64,000 nt of DNA from Lachnospiraceae bacterium (lineage in GTDB: Bacteria; Bacillota; Clostridia; Lachnospirales; Lachnospiraceae). Where the stretch lies: assembly GCA_014804365.1 (NCBI GenBank), contig JAAUZX010000002.1, positions 1 to 64,000 on the forward strand. The letters run 5' to 3'. Within the stretch, counting starts at the first letter, position 1; every line of letters begins with the position of its first letter. Positions 18,039 through 26,365 of this stretch are shown here, one piece after another. Below the pieces are notes generated by a model, which saw only the letters and a program-made list of their open reading frames with translations, had not been told where the DNA came from and did not search any database. The position numbers and the translations under genes were made by a program.

Positions 18039-19355
18039 ATGGCGAAGTTAACATTTCAGGGCGGCATACATCCCTATGACGGCAAAGAATTGTCTAAGGA
18101 TAAGCCTATCAAAGCAGTGCTGCCGAAGGGTGATCTGGTGTATCCTTTATCACAGCATATCGGGGCGCCGGCGAAGCCGATCGTGGAGAAGGGCGATCAT
18201 GTCTTAACGGGACAGAAGATTGCCGAGGCGGGTGGTTTCGTGTCTGCACCGATCTATGCGACAGTGTCCGGTACGGTGAAATCCATTGAACCGAGGCGGG
18301 TGGTTACCGGCGATAACGTGATGAGTATTATCATTGAGAATGACGGATTGTATGATGAAGTGGAATATCCGGAAGTCAAGCCGCTTGAGGAGATGACAAG
18401 AGAAGAGATTATCGAATGCATAAAGGAGGCCGGCATAGTCGGCATGGGAGGTGCGGGGTTCCCGACTTTCATCAAGCTGTCACCTAAGGAGCCTGAGAAG
18501 ATCGACTATGTGATTGCCAACTGTGCGGAGTGTGAACCATATCTTACATCTGATTATAGAAGAATGATAGAGGAACCGGAGAAATTGATCAAGGGCTTGA
18601 AGGTTTCGCTGCAATTATTCCCGAATGCAAGAGGAATACTGGCGGTGGAGGACAATAAGCCGGATTGCATCGGAATATTAAAGAATCTGACCAAGGATGA
18701 ACCTCGTATCAGCGTGAAGGCATTAAAGACCAAGTACCCGCAGGGAGCCGAGCGGCAGATCATATTTGCAACGACGGGACGCGCTATTAATTCCTCCATG
18801 CTTCCGGCGGATGCAGGCTGTGTAGTCAACAATGTGGATACCATTGTGGCGATATACCATGCCGTGTATGAAGGCAAACCTTTGATGAATCGTATTGTTA
18901 CCGTGACCGGTGATGCGGTGGCAGACCCACGCAATTTTATTGTGCGGATCGGCACAAATTATCACGAGCTGATCGAGGAAGCCGGAGGCTTTAAGACAGA
19001 ACCGGTGAAGATCGTCTCCGGCGGACCGATGATGGGGTTCGGAATTTTTAATCTGGATGTACCTACGACAAAGACGGCCTCGGCGCTTTTGTGTCTGACA
19101 CAGGACGATGTGTCACGCATGGAGCCTAGCGCATGTATTAAATGCGGACGCTGCGTAGAAGCTTGTCCCAGCCGGTTAGTACCGAACAAATTAGCTGTCT
19201 ATGCGCAGAATTACGCGGAAGAGGAATTCTTAGCGCTTGAGGGAATGGAATGTGTGGAGTGTGGGTGCTGCAGCTTCGTCTGTCCGGCGAAGAGACCGCT
19301 GACGCAGTCTATCAAGTCCATGCGTAAGATACAGCTTGCGAAGAAGAAAAAGTAG
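18039..19355 (+). CDS. rnfC: Rnf complex subunit C (NADH-binding, iron-sulfur)
   Basis: RnfC is the peripheral subunit that carries the NAD(H)/FMN site and passes electrons through two [4Fe-4S] clusters. The N-terminal barrel-sandwich segment is near residues 30-100, the nucleotide-binding segment GMGGAGFPTFIKL near 140, and the clusters are ligated by CIKCGRCVEACP (near 365) and CVECGCCSFVCP (near 404). The 438-residue length is typical. The start has AAAGAGGGG about seven bases upstream; the ORF-track extension (MNDTIRKEGRR) includes that site. It is the first gene of rnfCDGEAB. No strong promoter was identified; TTGTGT-17-TGTATA at 17928-17956 is a weak possibility. Confidence 0.95.
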   Translation: MAKLTFQGGIHPYDGKELSKDKPIKAVLPKGDLVYPLSQHIGAPAKPIVEKGDHVLTGQKIAEAGGFVSAPIYATVSGTVKSIEPRRVVTGDNVMSIIIENDGLYDEVEYPEVKPLEEMTREEIIECIKEAGIVGMGGAGFPTFIKLSPKEPEKIDYVIANCAECEPYLTSDYRRMIEEPEKLIKGLKVSLQLFPNARGILAVEDNKPDCIGILKNLTKDEPRISVKALKTKYPQGAERQIIFATTGRAINSSMLPADAGCVVNNVDTIVAIYHAVYEGKPLMNRIVTVTGDAVADPRNFIVRIGTNYHELIEEAGGFKTEPVKIVSGGPMMGFGIFNLDVPTTKTASALLCLTQDDVSRMEPSACIKCGRCVEACPSRLVPNKLAVYAQNYAEEEFLALEGMECVECGCCSFVCPAKRPLTQSIKSMRKIQLAKKKK

Positions 19356-19379
19356 GAAGAAAGGAGCACATACAAAGAT

Positions 19380-20312
19380 ATGAGTGATTTAATGAAGGTA
19401 TCTTCTAATCCGCATGTCAGATCCAAAACGACAACGGGCAATATCATGCTTGCCGTAGTGATCGCCCTTCTTCCGGCGGCAGGTTTCGGTATCTATAATT
19501 TCGGATTAGATGCACTGATAACAATTATTGTGACTGTGGCGACCACAGTGCTGACAGAGTTTATATTTGAGAAAATATGTAAGAAGAAAGTAACGATTGG
19601 GGATTATTCGGCAGTAGTGACAGGTCTGCTGCTGGCGCTGAATCTCCCGGTATCTGCGCCTTGGTGGATCGGCGTGGTGGGCGGTGTGTTCGCGATTCTG
19701 GTGGTGAAGATGCTGTTTGGCGGTCTGGGCCAGAATTTTATGAATCCGGCGCTTGGGGCGAGATGTTTTTTGCTTATTTCCTTCACGTCAATCATGACGA
19801 ATTTTGACTGTGACGCATATACCGGGGCGACGCCGCTGGCGGATTTGAAAAACGGCGTGGATGTTGACATACTTGACATGGTGATCGGCAGAACTGCGGG
19901 AACGATCGGTGAAACTTCCATGATAGCGATTGTGATCGGAGCCTGCTTCCTCATCCTGCTCGGAGTGATCGATCTGCGGATTCCGGGCAGTTACATAGTG
20001 AGCTTCGTTGTTTTTATCAGTATTTTCGGTGGTCATGGGCTGGATTTTGCGTATATCAGCGCACATCTGGCGGGCGGCGGCCTGATGCTCGGTGCTTTTT
20101 TCATGGCAACTGATTATGTGACAAGGCCGATTACGAAAAACGGCCAATATCTATTTGGAATTCTGCTTGGTATTTTAACGGGAATCTTCCGTCTGTTCGG
20201 TCCGTCAGCGGAGGGTGTGTCCTATGCGATCATCCTTGGTAATCTGCTGGTACCGCTGATTGAGAAGATCACTCTTCCGAAAGCTTTTGGTAAAGGAGGA
20301 GAAAAGATATGA
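19380..20312 (+). CDS. rnfD: Rnf complex membrane subunit D (covalent FMN)
   Basis: This 310-residue integral membrane subunit has about eight to ten predicted hydrophobic helices and covalently bound FMN. The flavinylation motif is DAYTGATPLADL near residue 146, with Thr of TGAT the expected FMN attachment point by homology with NqrB and RnfD. AAGGAG is present but 13 bases from the ATG; MKVSSN four codons later is a possible alternative start. The stop overlaps the start of rnfG by four bases (ATGA), indicating translational coupling. The ApbE-type flavin transferase that would load the FMN is encoded at 28672-29694. Confidence 0.95.
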   Translation: MSDLMKVSSNPHVRSKTTTGNIMLAVVIALLPAAGFGIYNFGLDALITIIVTVATTVLTEFIFEKICKKKVTIGDYSAVVTGLLLALNLPVSAPWWIGVVGGVFAILVVKMLFGGLGQNFMNPALGARCFLLISFTSIMTNFDCDAYTGATPLADLKNGVDVDILDMVIGRTAGTIGETSMIAIVIGACFLILLGVIDLRIPGSYIVSFVVFISIFGGHGLDFAYISAHLAGGGLMLGAFFMATDYVTRPITKNGQYLFGILLGILTGIFRLFGPSAEGVSYAIILGNLLVPLIEKITLPKAFGKGGEKI

Positions 20313-20917
20313 AGGAAATGATGAAGAATACCGGAATCATGCTGGCGATTACGATTGTTGCCGGGCTGGTGCTGGGATTTGTATACCAGATTACAAAAGA
20401 TCCGATTGCCAGACAGGAAGCGAATGCCAAACAGGCGGCCTGTCAGGAAGTTTTTAGTGACGCGGCGGCTTTTGAGGAAGTGGAGATCAGTATGACGGAT
20501 GAGGCCGGATGGACGGCGGCCGGCTACGGGCAGGAGCGCATAGACGAGGTGATGAACGCGGTAGATGAATTCGGTAATTTACTGGGCTATGTAATCACGG
20601 TAACCACGAAAGAAGGCTATGGCGGAGATATTCAGTTTAGTATCGGTGTACGCTTGGACGGCACTGTAAACGGAATGTCGATTTTATCCATCTCGGAGAC
20701 GGCCGGACTCGGTATGAAAGCGGAGGATGTACTGAAACCGCAGTTTGCCGGTAAGCAGGTGGAGCAGTTTGAGTATACCAAGAATGGTGCGACATCAGAG
20801 ACCCAGATCGATGCGATCTCCGGAGCTACCATTACTACGAATGCAGTGACTAATGGAGTCAATGCGGGATTATACTATTTCCGGACGGAATTGGGAGGAG
20901 GTAGTGGCAATGAATAA
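20309..20917 (+). CDS. rnfG: Rnf complex subunit G (covalent FMN)
   Basis: This 202-residue subunit has one N-terminal membrane helix (residues about 8-28, NTGIMLAITIVAGLVLGFVYQI) and an extracytoplasmic FMN-binding domain. The attachment motif SGATITT is at residues 171-177 and the preceding GYGGDIQFSIGV segment is typical of the FMN-bind fold. It overlaps rnfD by four bases and rnfE by eight. Confidence 0.95.
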   Translation: MKEMMKNTGIMLAITIVAGLVLGFVYQITKDPIARQEANAKQAACQEVFSDAAAFEEVEISMTDEAGWTAAGYGQERIDEVMNAVDEFGNLLGYVITVTTKEGYGGDIQFSIGVRLDGTVNGMSILSISETAGLGMKAEDVLKPQFAGKQVEQFEYTKNGATSETQIDAISGATITTNAVTNGVNAGLYYFRTELGGGSGNE

Positions 20918-21632
20918 TGTAAAAGAACGCCTTATCAACGGTATTGTAAAAGAGAATCCCACATTCGTGTTGATGCTTGGCATGTGTCCGACACTGGCGG
21001 TAACCACATCCGCGATCAACGGATTGGGCATGGGACTTACCACAATGGTGGTGCTTGCACTTAGTAACGTGTTTATCTCACTTCTTCGTAATATCATACC
21101 GGATAAAGTACGTATTCCGGCGTTTATCGTTATTATCGCGTCTTTTGTGACAGTGGTGGAACTGCTTTTGCAGGGATTCATTCCGTTTTTGTATGACGCA
21201 CTGGGAATCTATATCCCGCTGATTGTTGTAAACTGTATTATCTTAGGACGTGCAGAAGCTTATGCATATAAGAATCCCGTGATCCCGTCTTTGTTTGACG
21301 GAATCGGTATGGGGCTCGGATTCTCGGTAGCGCTTACCTGTATCGGTGCAGTGAGAGAACTGCTCGGTGCGGGAGAGTTGTTCGGCATACATGTGATGCC
21401 TGACAGCTTCGTGCCAGTCAGTATTTTCATTATGGCGCCGGGAGCTTTCTTCGTGCTGGCAACCTTGACGGCAATCCAGAATAAGGTAAAGATTAACGGT
21501 GAGAAGAAAGGCAAAGATATGTCTAAGATACAATCCGGCTGTAATTCGGACTGCATGAACTGTTCCGACAGCGGGTGTGCACACAGGCTTTATGATGAAA
21601 AAGTGACAAAGGAGGATGAGAAGAATGGTTAA
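20910..21632 (+). CDS. rnfE: Rnf complex membrane subunit E with an extra cysteine-rich C-terminal tail
   Basis: RnfE is a six-helix membrane subunit that, with RnfA, holds an iron-sulfur site in the membrane. The cluster-type loops LMLGMCPTLAVTTSA (near residue 25) and IVVNCIILGRAEAYA (near 105) are present. The start with GGGAGGAGG seven bases upstream gives 240 residues; the ORF-track start is 19 codons too long. After the last helix there is a hydrophilic tail with CNSDCMNCSDSGCAH (Cys 211, 215, 218, 223; His 225), which looks like a metal- or cluster-binding knuckle. This tail is not part of the RnfE core that I know. It overlaps rnfA by eight bases. Confidence 0.93.
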   Translation: MNNVKERLINGIVKENPTFVLMLGMCPTLAVTTSAINGLGMGLTTMVVLALSNVFISLLRNIIPDKVRIPAFIVIIASFVTVVELLLQGFIPFLYDALGIYIPLIVVNCIILGRAEAYAYKNPVIPSLFDGIGMGLGFSVALTCIGAVRELLGAGELFGIHVMPDSFVPVSIFIMAPGAFFVLATLTAIQNKVKINGEKKGKDMSKIQSGCNSDCMNCSDSGCAHRLYDEKVTKEDEKNG

Positions 21633-22203
21633 AGATTTACTTGTGATTTTGATCGCCTCCTCGCTCGTAAATAATGTGGTATTAAGCCAGTTCCTCGGCT
21701 TGTGCCCGTTTCTTGGCGTGTCTAAGAAAACCAACACGGCGACCGGCATGGGCGTGGCAGTTATATTTGTTATCACGCTGGCCTCAGCGGTGGCGGGTGC
21801 GATCTACCAGTATATATTAGTGCCGCTCGACATTACATATCTGCAAACCATCGTCTTTATTCTTGTCATTGCGGCGTTGGTGCAGTTTGTAGAGATGTTC
21901 TTAAAGAAGTATATTCCTTCCCTGTATCAGTCGCTGGGCGTATATCTTCCGCTGATCACGACTAACTGTGCAGTACTCGGCGTGGCGCTCACTAACGTGC
22001 AGAAGAGTTACGGGATTGTGACAGGAATTGTGAACGGATTTGCTACGGCGGTAGGATTTACAATTTCCATCGTGATTCTGGCAGGGATCAGAGAGAAGAT
22101 GACCTATAATGACATACCGGAATCCTTCCGGGGTATGCCGATCGTCCTTGTTACTGCGGGATTGATGGCGATTGCCTTCTGTGGATTTTCCGGATTATTA
22201 TGA
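21625..22203 (+). CDS. rnfA: Rnf complex membrane subunit A
   Basis: This 192-residue six-helix membrane subunit is the partner of RnfE. It shows the family loops NNVVLSQFLGLCPFLGVSKK (residues about 15-34) and ITTNCAVLGVAL (near 113) with the cysteines expected to bind the intramembrane cluster. The start at 21625 follows GGAGG by nine bases; the ATG at 21616 is too close to that site. It overlaps the end of rnfE. Confidence 0.95.
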   Translation: MVKDLLVILIASSLVNNVVLSQFLGLCPFLGVSKKTNTATGMGVAVIFVITLASAVAGAIYQYILVPLDITYLQTIVFILVIAALVQFVEMFLKKYIPSLYQSLGVYLPLITTNCAVLGVALTNVQKSYGIVTGIVNGFATAVGFTISIVILAGIREKMTYNDIPESFRGMPIVLVTAGLMAIAFCGFSGLL

Positions 22204-22218
22204 TGGGGAGGTATGAAT

Positions 22219-23004
22219 ATGACCGGAATACTGATGGCGACACTGGTCGTAGGAGCGGTAGGGTTATTTGTGGGACTGTTCCTTGGGGTTGCCGGCATTA
22301 AATTTAAGGTAGAAGTGGATGAGAAGGAAGAAGCGGTTCTGGGTGTGCTGCCGGGTAATAACTGCGGCGGCTGCGGCTATGCGGGCTGTTCCGGATTAGC
22401 GGCTGCTATCGCCAAGGGAGAGGCGCCCGTCAACGCCTGCCCGGTGGGCGGTGAGAAGGTTGGTAACCAGATTGCGCAGATCATGGGCGTGGAGGCGGGC
22501 GAAAGTGTCCGTCAGGTTGCTTTTGTCAGGTGTCAGGGTGATCGGGACCGCACGAGAGTGGATTATGATTACAGCGGCATAGAAGACTGCCGCATGCTGG
22601 CTTTCGTACCGAACGGCGGACCGAAGTCGTGTAATGACGGCTGTCTCGGATTCGGAAGCTGCGTGAAGGTATGTCCTTTCGATGCCATACATGTGGTAAA
22701 CGGTGTGGCGGTAGTGGATAAAGAGGCGTGTAAGGCCTGTGGTAAGTGTATCGCTGCGTGTCCGAAGAACCTGATTACGCTTATTCCCTATGATGCGAAA
22801 CATGTAGTGGCGTGCAGCTCTAAGGAGAAAGGACCCGCGACGATGAAGGCGTGTGACGTGGGTTGTATCGCATGTCAGTTGTGCAAGAAAAATTGTCCGG
22901 CTGATGCAATTACAATAGAAGATTTTCATGCGACAATTGATCAGGATAAATGTACCGGGTGCGGTGTGTGCAAGGAAAAATGCCCAAAGAAGGTTATAGT
23001 GTGA
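22219..23004 (+). CDS. rnfB: Rnf complex subunit B (polyferredoxin)
   Basis: RnfB is the ferredoxin-facing subunit. Residues 1-25 form a membrane helix. A GCGG-type cluster domain follows (NNCGGCGYAGCSGL...NACPVGG, residues about 50-80). After it come CNDGCLGFGSCVKVCPF, CKACGKCIAACPK, CDVGCIACQLCKKNCP and CTGCGVCKEKCPK, the ligands of several [4Fe-4S] clusters. ATG 22219 was chosen over 22213 because GGGGAGG is seven bases from the former and one base from the latter. No obvious terminator follows; only repeat hairpins separate it from the kinase gene. Confidence 0.95.
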   Translation: MTGILMATLVVGAVGLFVGLFLGVAGIKFKVEVDEKEEAVLGVLPGNNCGGCGYAGCSGLAAAIAKGEAPVNACPVGGEKVGNQIAQIMGVEAGESVRQVAFVRCQGDRDRTRVDYDYSGIEDCRMLAFVPNGGPKSCNDGCLGFGSCVKVCPFDAIHVVNGVAVVDKEACKACGKCIAACPKNLITLIPYDAKHVVACSSKEKGPATMKACDVGCIACQLCKKNCPADAITIEDFHATIDQDKCTGCGVCKEKCPKKVIV

Positions 23005-23007
23005 AAA

Positions 23008-23057
23008 AAAAGTAATTTGCTTCGCAAATAACAAAAGTAATTTGCATTGCAAATAAC
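23008..23057 (+). repeat. Tandem 24-base repeat of mini-hairpins behind rnfB
   Basis: Two nearly identical units, AAAGTAATTTGC-TTC-GCAAATAAC and AAAGTAATTTGC-ATT-GCAAATAAC, each contain a six-base-pair stem with a three-base loop. They belong by form to the dispersed mini-hairpin family in this window. Confidence 0.75.
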
Positions 23058-23061
23058 TTTA

Positions 23062-23083
23062 CGAGATTCGCTTCGCGAACTCG
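23062..23083 (-). repeat. GAA-loop mini-hairpin repeat, copy 2 (inverted)
   Basis: CGAGATTCGCTTCGCGAACTCG is the reverse complement of CGAGTTCGCGAAGCGAATCTCG, one base different from the copy at 16683-16704. Confidence 0.8.
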
Positions 23084-23108
23084 AAGGTGAAAGGAATGTA
23101 ATATAGTT

Positions 23109-24407
23109 ATGGATGGACAGTTAAAATGCGGAACAGTTCTTACCTCTGAAAGCGGTAACAAATATACGGTTGAGAAATTGTTGGGTTCCGGCGGGCAGGG
23201 CGAGGTGTATTCTGTAATTGCGAACCACAAGACATATGCGTTGAAATGGTATTATAAGAATACCGCGACCAAAAATCAGAAGGAAATACTGGATAATCTG
23301 ATTCAGAGCGGACAGCCTGACCCTTCGTTTTTGTGGCCGCAGGATATGATCTTTAAGGTATACGGCGAATCTTTCGGCTATATCATGCCGCTCAGACCGA
23401 AGAATTATAAAAGTATCGTGGATATGATGAAAAGAAAGGCAGAGCCGTCTTTCTACTGCCTGTGCAAAGCAGCCTATAATCTGACAAAAGGGTACAATGC
23501 GCTGCATGGAAAGGGATACAGCTATCGGGATATTTCTTTCGGCAATGTATTCTTTGATCCGGATACCGGGGATGTGCTCATATGTGACAATGATAACGTT
23601 TCTTATAACGGAGCGAAAACCGGCATATACGGAACACCCCGGTTTATGGCTCCCGAGATTGTCGTAGGTAAGGCGAAGCCATCGAGAAACACGGATCTAT
23701 TTTCTCTGGCGGTGCTGCTGTTTTACATGTTTATGCTGAATCATCCACTGGAAGGCAGACGGGAAGCGCAGATCAAATGCATGGACATTCATGCGATGAA
23801 CCAGTTGTACGGAACAGATCCGCTGTTCATTTTTGATCCGGATAACAGAGATAACAGGCCGCTTGCCGGATATCAGGACAATGCGCTTATTTTTTGGGAT
23901 CTATATCCACAGCAGTTAAAAGACCTGTTTACGGCATCATTTACGGTAGGTTTGCAGCAGCCTAACCGGAGAATAACGGAGAGCAAATGGCTGGAAACAT
24001 TTGCAAATCTTATGTCAGGGATCATGATTTGTCCTAACTGTGGCGCGGAAGTATTTTACGATGCGTACAAAGATGCAAACAGCGTTATGCATACATGCTG
24101 GGGCTGTCAGAAGGCGGTGCCCGTTCCCACCAGACTGGTGGTCGGCAGAAGCACTATACTGCTTATGACTAATACGAAGATCTATAAGCATCACATAGAC
24201 GGTGAGCATGATATGGAAACCGTAGTGGGAGAAGTGGTACAAAATCCGAATAACCCGAATCAGTGGGGAATTAAGAATCTGACAAAAGAAAATTGGACAT
24301 ATATGAAAGCGGATGGAACACAGATTCCCATAATGGAAGGACGTTCTGCCGCAATTGCCAAAGATACGAAGATTGACTTCGGACAGTTGATAGGAGAATT
24401 TCATTAA
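23109..24407 (+). CDS. Protein kinase with zinc ribbon and FHA-like C terminus (TerY-P-type module)
   Basis: This 432-residue cytoplasmic protein starts with a serine/threonine-type kinase domain. It shows a glycine loop GSGGQGEVY (residues 26-34), ALKW with the ATP lysine, a catalytic loop YRDISFGN (His of HRD replaced by Tyr, Asp and Asn kept), a CDNDNV metal-binding segment in place of DFG, and an APE-like MAPEI. Residues about 305-340 hold a zinc ribbon (CPNC...CWGC). The last 90 residues resemble a degenerate FHA domain (WGIKNLTKENWT...DGTQIPIMEGR...TKIDFG). It is the first of six co-directional genes: LRR protein, vWA, PP2C, zinc ribbon and reductase. Kinase, vWA and phosphatase together define the TerY-P triad described for Ter-type stress systems. 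The nearest ribosome site, AAGGA, is 13 bases from the ATG, longer than usual. Confidence 0.8.
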   Translation: MDGQLKCGTVLTSESGNKYTVEKLLGSGGQGEVYSVIANHKTYALKWYYKNTATKNQKEILDNLIQSGQPDPSFLWPQDMIFKVYGESFGYIMPLRPKNYKSIVDMMKRKAEPSFYCLCKAAYNLTKGYNALHGKGYSYRDISFGNVFFDPDTGDVLICDNDNVSYNGAKTGIYGTPRFMAPEIVVGKAKPSRNTDLFSLAVLLFYMFMLNHPLEGRREAQIKCMDIHAMNQLYGTDPLFIFDPDNRDNRPLAGYQDNALIFWDLYPQQLKDLFTASFTVGLQQPNRRITESKWLETFANLMSGIMICPNCGAEVFYDAYKDANSVMHTCWGCQKAVPVPTRLVVGRSTILLMTNTKIYKHHIDGEHDMETVVGEVVQNPNNPNQWGIKNLTKENWTYMKADGTQIPIMEGRSAAIAKDTKIDFGQLIGEFH

Positions 24408-24422
24408 GGCTGTGAGAAAGGC

Positions 24423-25616
24423 ATGGGTTTTAGTATGGAAGACTATAAGGTTCTGGCAAAAATCATACAGGATTATCCGGATGCTCTTTCGGAGAGGAAG
24501 AAACTGCAAGCTCTGTTTTCGGATTTTTTTCCTCAGGACAGGCTTAAAAGAAATACATTGTTGATGGTATTTGACGACGGCATCGTAAATGAGATGAGGG
24601 GACTGACGCAGATGGATAAAATCATGCTGCATCGGTTCGTTAAGTCAGTTGAACAGGGATACGGAATAAGAACAAAAAATGCAGAAAATGCGGTGCTTAC
24701 ATGGGCGCAGGCAATGGGACTTTCGCCTGATAACGGACGGTCTGCTGCGCAGGGCGGTGAACCGGAAGCGGTGCCGGCGGATGAAGAAAGTGTAAAGGAA
24801 TGGACTGCGGTTGAAAGCGACAGCTTATACGAGTATGAAGAGACATCGTGGGGAATCAAGATCCTTCGGTTTGTGGATTTTGATGAGAACGTTGTAGTCA
24901 TTCCGAATGTCATTGAAGGGAAAAAAGTAATTGCGGTTTGGAATCATGCTTTCAAAGGATGCGTCGGCATAGAAAAGATCATAGTTTCGGAAGGAATAGA
25001 AATACTGGGAAACGGCGTATTCCTAAACTGCAAAGGTCTAAGGGAAGTGGTTTTACCGAGTACCTTGAAACGGATCGGCACGACGGACCCGGCGGGCTGT
25101 CCGGCAATATTAGGCGGTATGACCAAATTTGACGGCGCTTTTGAATATACCGCGTTGGAAAGCATAGTGATACCGAATCGCGTAAAGTATATCGGCGAAT
25201 ATACTTTTGCAGGCTGCGGAGAACTGAAAAAAGTCGTGCTTCCGTCTGATTTAAAGGAGATTCGTCAAGGGACTTTCCGCTGGTGCAGAAGCTTGGAAGA
25301 AGTGGTGTTCCCCCGGGAACTGGAGGCAGTCAGATTGTCGGCATTTGAAGGCTGTGAATCGATGAAAACGGTTGATCTGCCGGAGGGTGTAACAAGCATA
25401 GAGGAAGGAGCGTTCGCGGGATGTAAGAATCTGCAGAGCATTTATATACCGGATTCCGTAGTGCAGATCGGCGGCGGAAAAGGAAGCGGATTTTTACAGA
25501 CATTCGGGGAACCTGAAGAAAGACGTGAGGATTTTACCATTTTATGCAATGCGGGATCTTACGCGATGCGGTATGCCAGAACACAACAAATAAAATGTGC
25601 AAGCGCACAATATTAA
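24423..25616 (+). CDS. Leucine-rich-repeat (BspA-like) protein with helical N-terminal domain
   Basis: This 397-residue protein has no signal peptide and is probably cytoplasmic, unlike the surface BspA proteins whose repeats it shares. Residues 1-100 are a helical domain (DYPDALSERKKLQALFSDFFPQDRLKRNTLLMVFDDGIV) that I cannot name. A linker of about 30 residues follows. From about residue 140 there are LRR_5-type repeats, such as IEKIIVSEGIEILGNGVFLNCKGL and LKKVVLPSDLKEIRQGTFRWCRSL, about six units of 23 residues. It lies between the kinase and vWA genes, 15 and 12 bp away. It may be a scaffold or a kinase substrate, but nothing in the sequence proves this. Confidence 0.8.
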   Translation: MGFSMEDYKVLAKIIQDYPDALSERKKLQALFSDFFPQDRLKRNTLLMVFDDGIVNEMRGLTQMDKIMLHRFVKSVEQGYGIRTKNAENAVLTWAQAMGLSPDNGRSAAQGGEPEAVPADEESVKEWTAVESDSLYEYEETSWGIKILRFVDFDENVVVIPNVIEGKKVIAVWNHAFKGCVGIEKIIVSEGIEILGNGVFLNCKGLREVVLPSTLKRIGTTDPAGCPAILGGMTKFDGAFEYTALESIVIPNRVKYIGEYTFAGCGELKKVVLPSDLKEIRQGTFRWCRSLEEVVFPRELEAVRLSAFEGCESMKTVDLPEGVTSIEEGAFAGCKNLQSIYIPDSVVQIGGGKGSGFLQTFGEPEERREDFTILCNAGSYAMRYARTQQIKCASAQY

Positions 25617-25628
25617 GGAGGAACTACT

Positions 25629-26351
25629 ATGTCAGGACTGAAAAGACCGGGAGGAGAACTGGCGAGCAGACCGTTACATTTTTTTTGGATAGTGGACTGT
25701 TCCGGCTCCATGTACGGTGAGAAGATCGGAACGGTGAATCATGCGATTCAGTCAACCATACCGGAGATGGTATCGGCGGCGGAGAACAATCCGAATGCCC
25801 AGTTGATGATTCGTACTTTGAAATTTTCCACGGGTGCATCATGGGTGACGAGCAGCCCGGTAAATGTGGAAGATTTTGCGTGGGATGACTTAGAGGCGGA
25901 GGGCGTAACCGATTTAGGCAAAGCGTTCGAACTGCTATCGGCACAGCTTACGATTCCGCCGATGTCAGACAGAGCGTTGCCGCCTGTCTTGGTGTTATTG
26001 TCAGACGGGCAGCCTACGGACGATTATAAGAAGTCGCTTGCGGAGCTTAAAAAACTTCCGTGGGGCAAGAAAGCCGTTAAGATAGCGATTTCCATCGGAC
26101 AGGATGCGGACGATGATGTCCTGGTTGAGTTTACGGGAAATAAAGAGCTGGTTTTGCAGGCCAATAATGCAGCGGCGCTTACGAAGATGATCAAATGGGC
26201 ATCTACCGCAGCATCTCTTGTTTCAGCGCCTGCAAGCGTTGCGATGAACGATGAAGGAGCGGCCGGAGAAGAGGGTACGGCGCCGGTGATTGTGGACATG
26301 GGCGGAAGGCTCCCTGACCTCGATGATATTCAGGAAGGTGATGTTTGGTAG
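25629..26351 (+). CDS. von Willebrand factor A domain protein, TerY-like
   Basis: This 240-residue protein is a single vWA domain with a complete metal-ion-dependent adhesion site: DCSGSM (residues 23-28), the Thr of GVTDLGKAF (near 98) and LSDGQPTDD (near 125). TerY-type vWA proteins are cytoplasmic and act with a kinase and a PP2C phosphatase, which flank it here. After residue 205 there is a short acidic tail (DLDDIQEGDVW) in place of the zinc-ribbon domain that many TerY proteins carry; a ribbon is encoded separately two genes later. AAGGAGG, seven bases upstream, overlaps the stop of the LRR gene. Confidence 0.85.
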   Translation: MSGLKRPGGELASRPLHFFWIVDCSGSMYGEKIGTVNHAIQSTIPEMVSAAENNPNAQLMIRTLKFSTGASWVTSSPVNVEDFAWDDLEAEGVTDLGKAFELLSAQLTIPPMSDRALPPVLVLLSDGQPTDDYKKSLAELKKLPWGKKAVKIAISIGQDADDDVLVEFTGNKELVLQANNAAALTKMIKWASTAASLVSAPASVAMNDEGAAGEEGTAPVIVDMGGRLPDLDDIQEGDVW

Positions 26352-26365
26352 AAAGGACGTTGCAT

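Noticed and set aside
23008-23057. Possible start of a CRISPR array
   Set aside because: Only two units, directly adjacent with no spacer, and no cas genes nearby.
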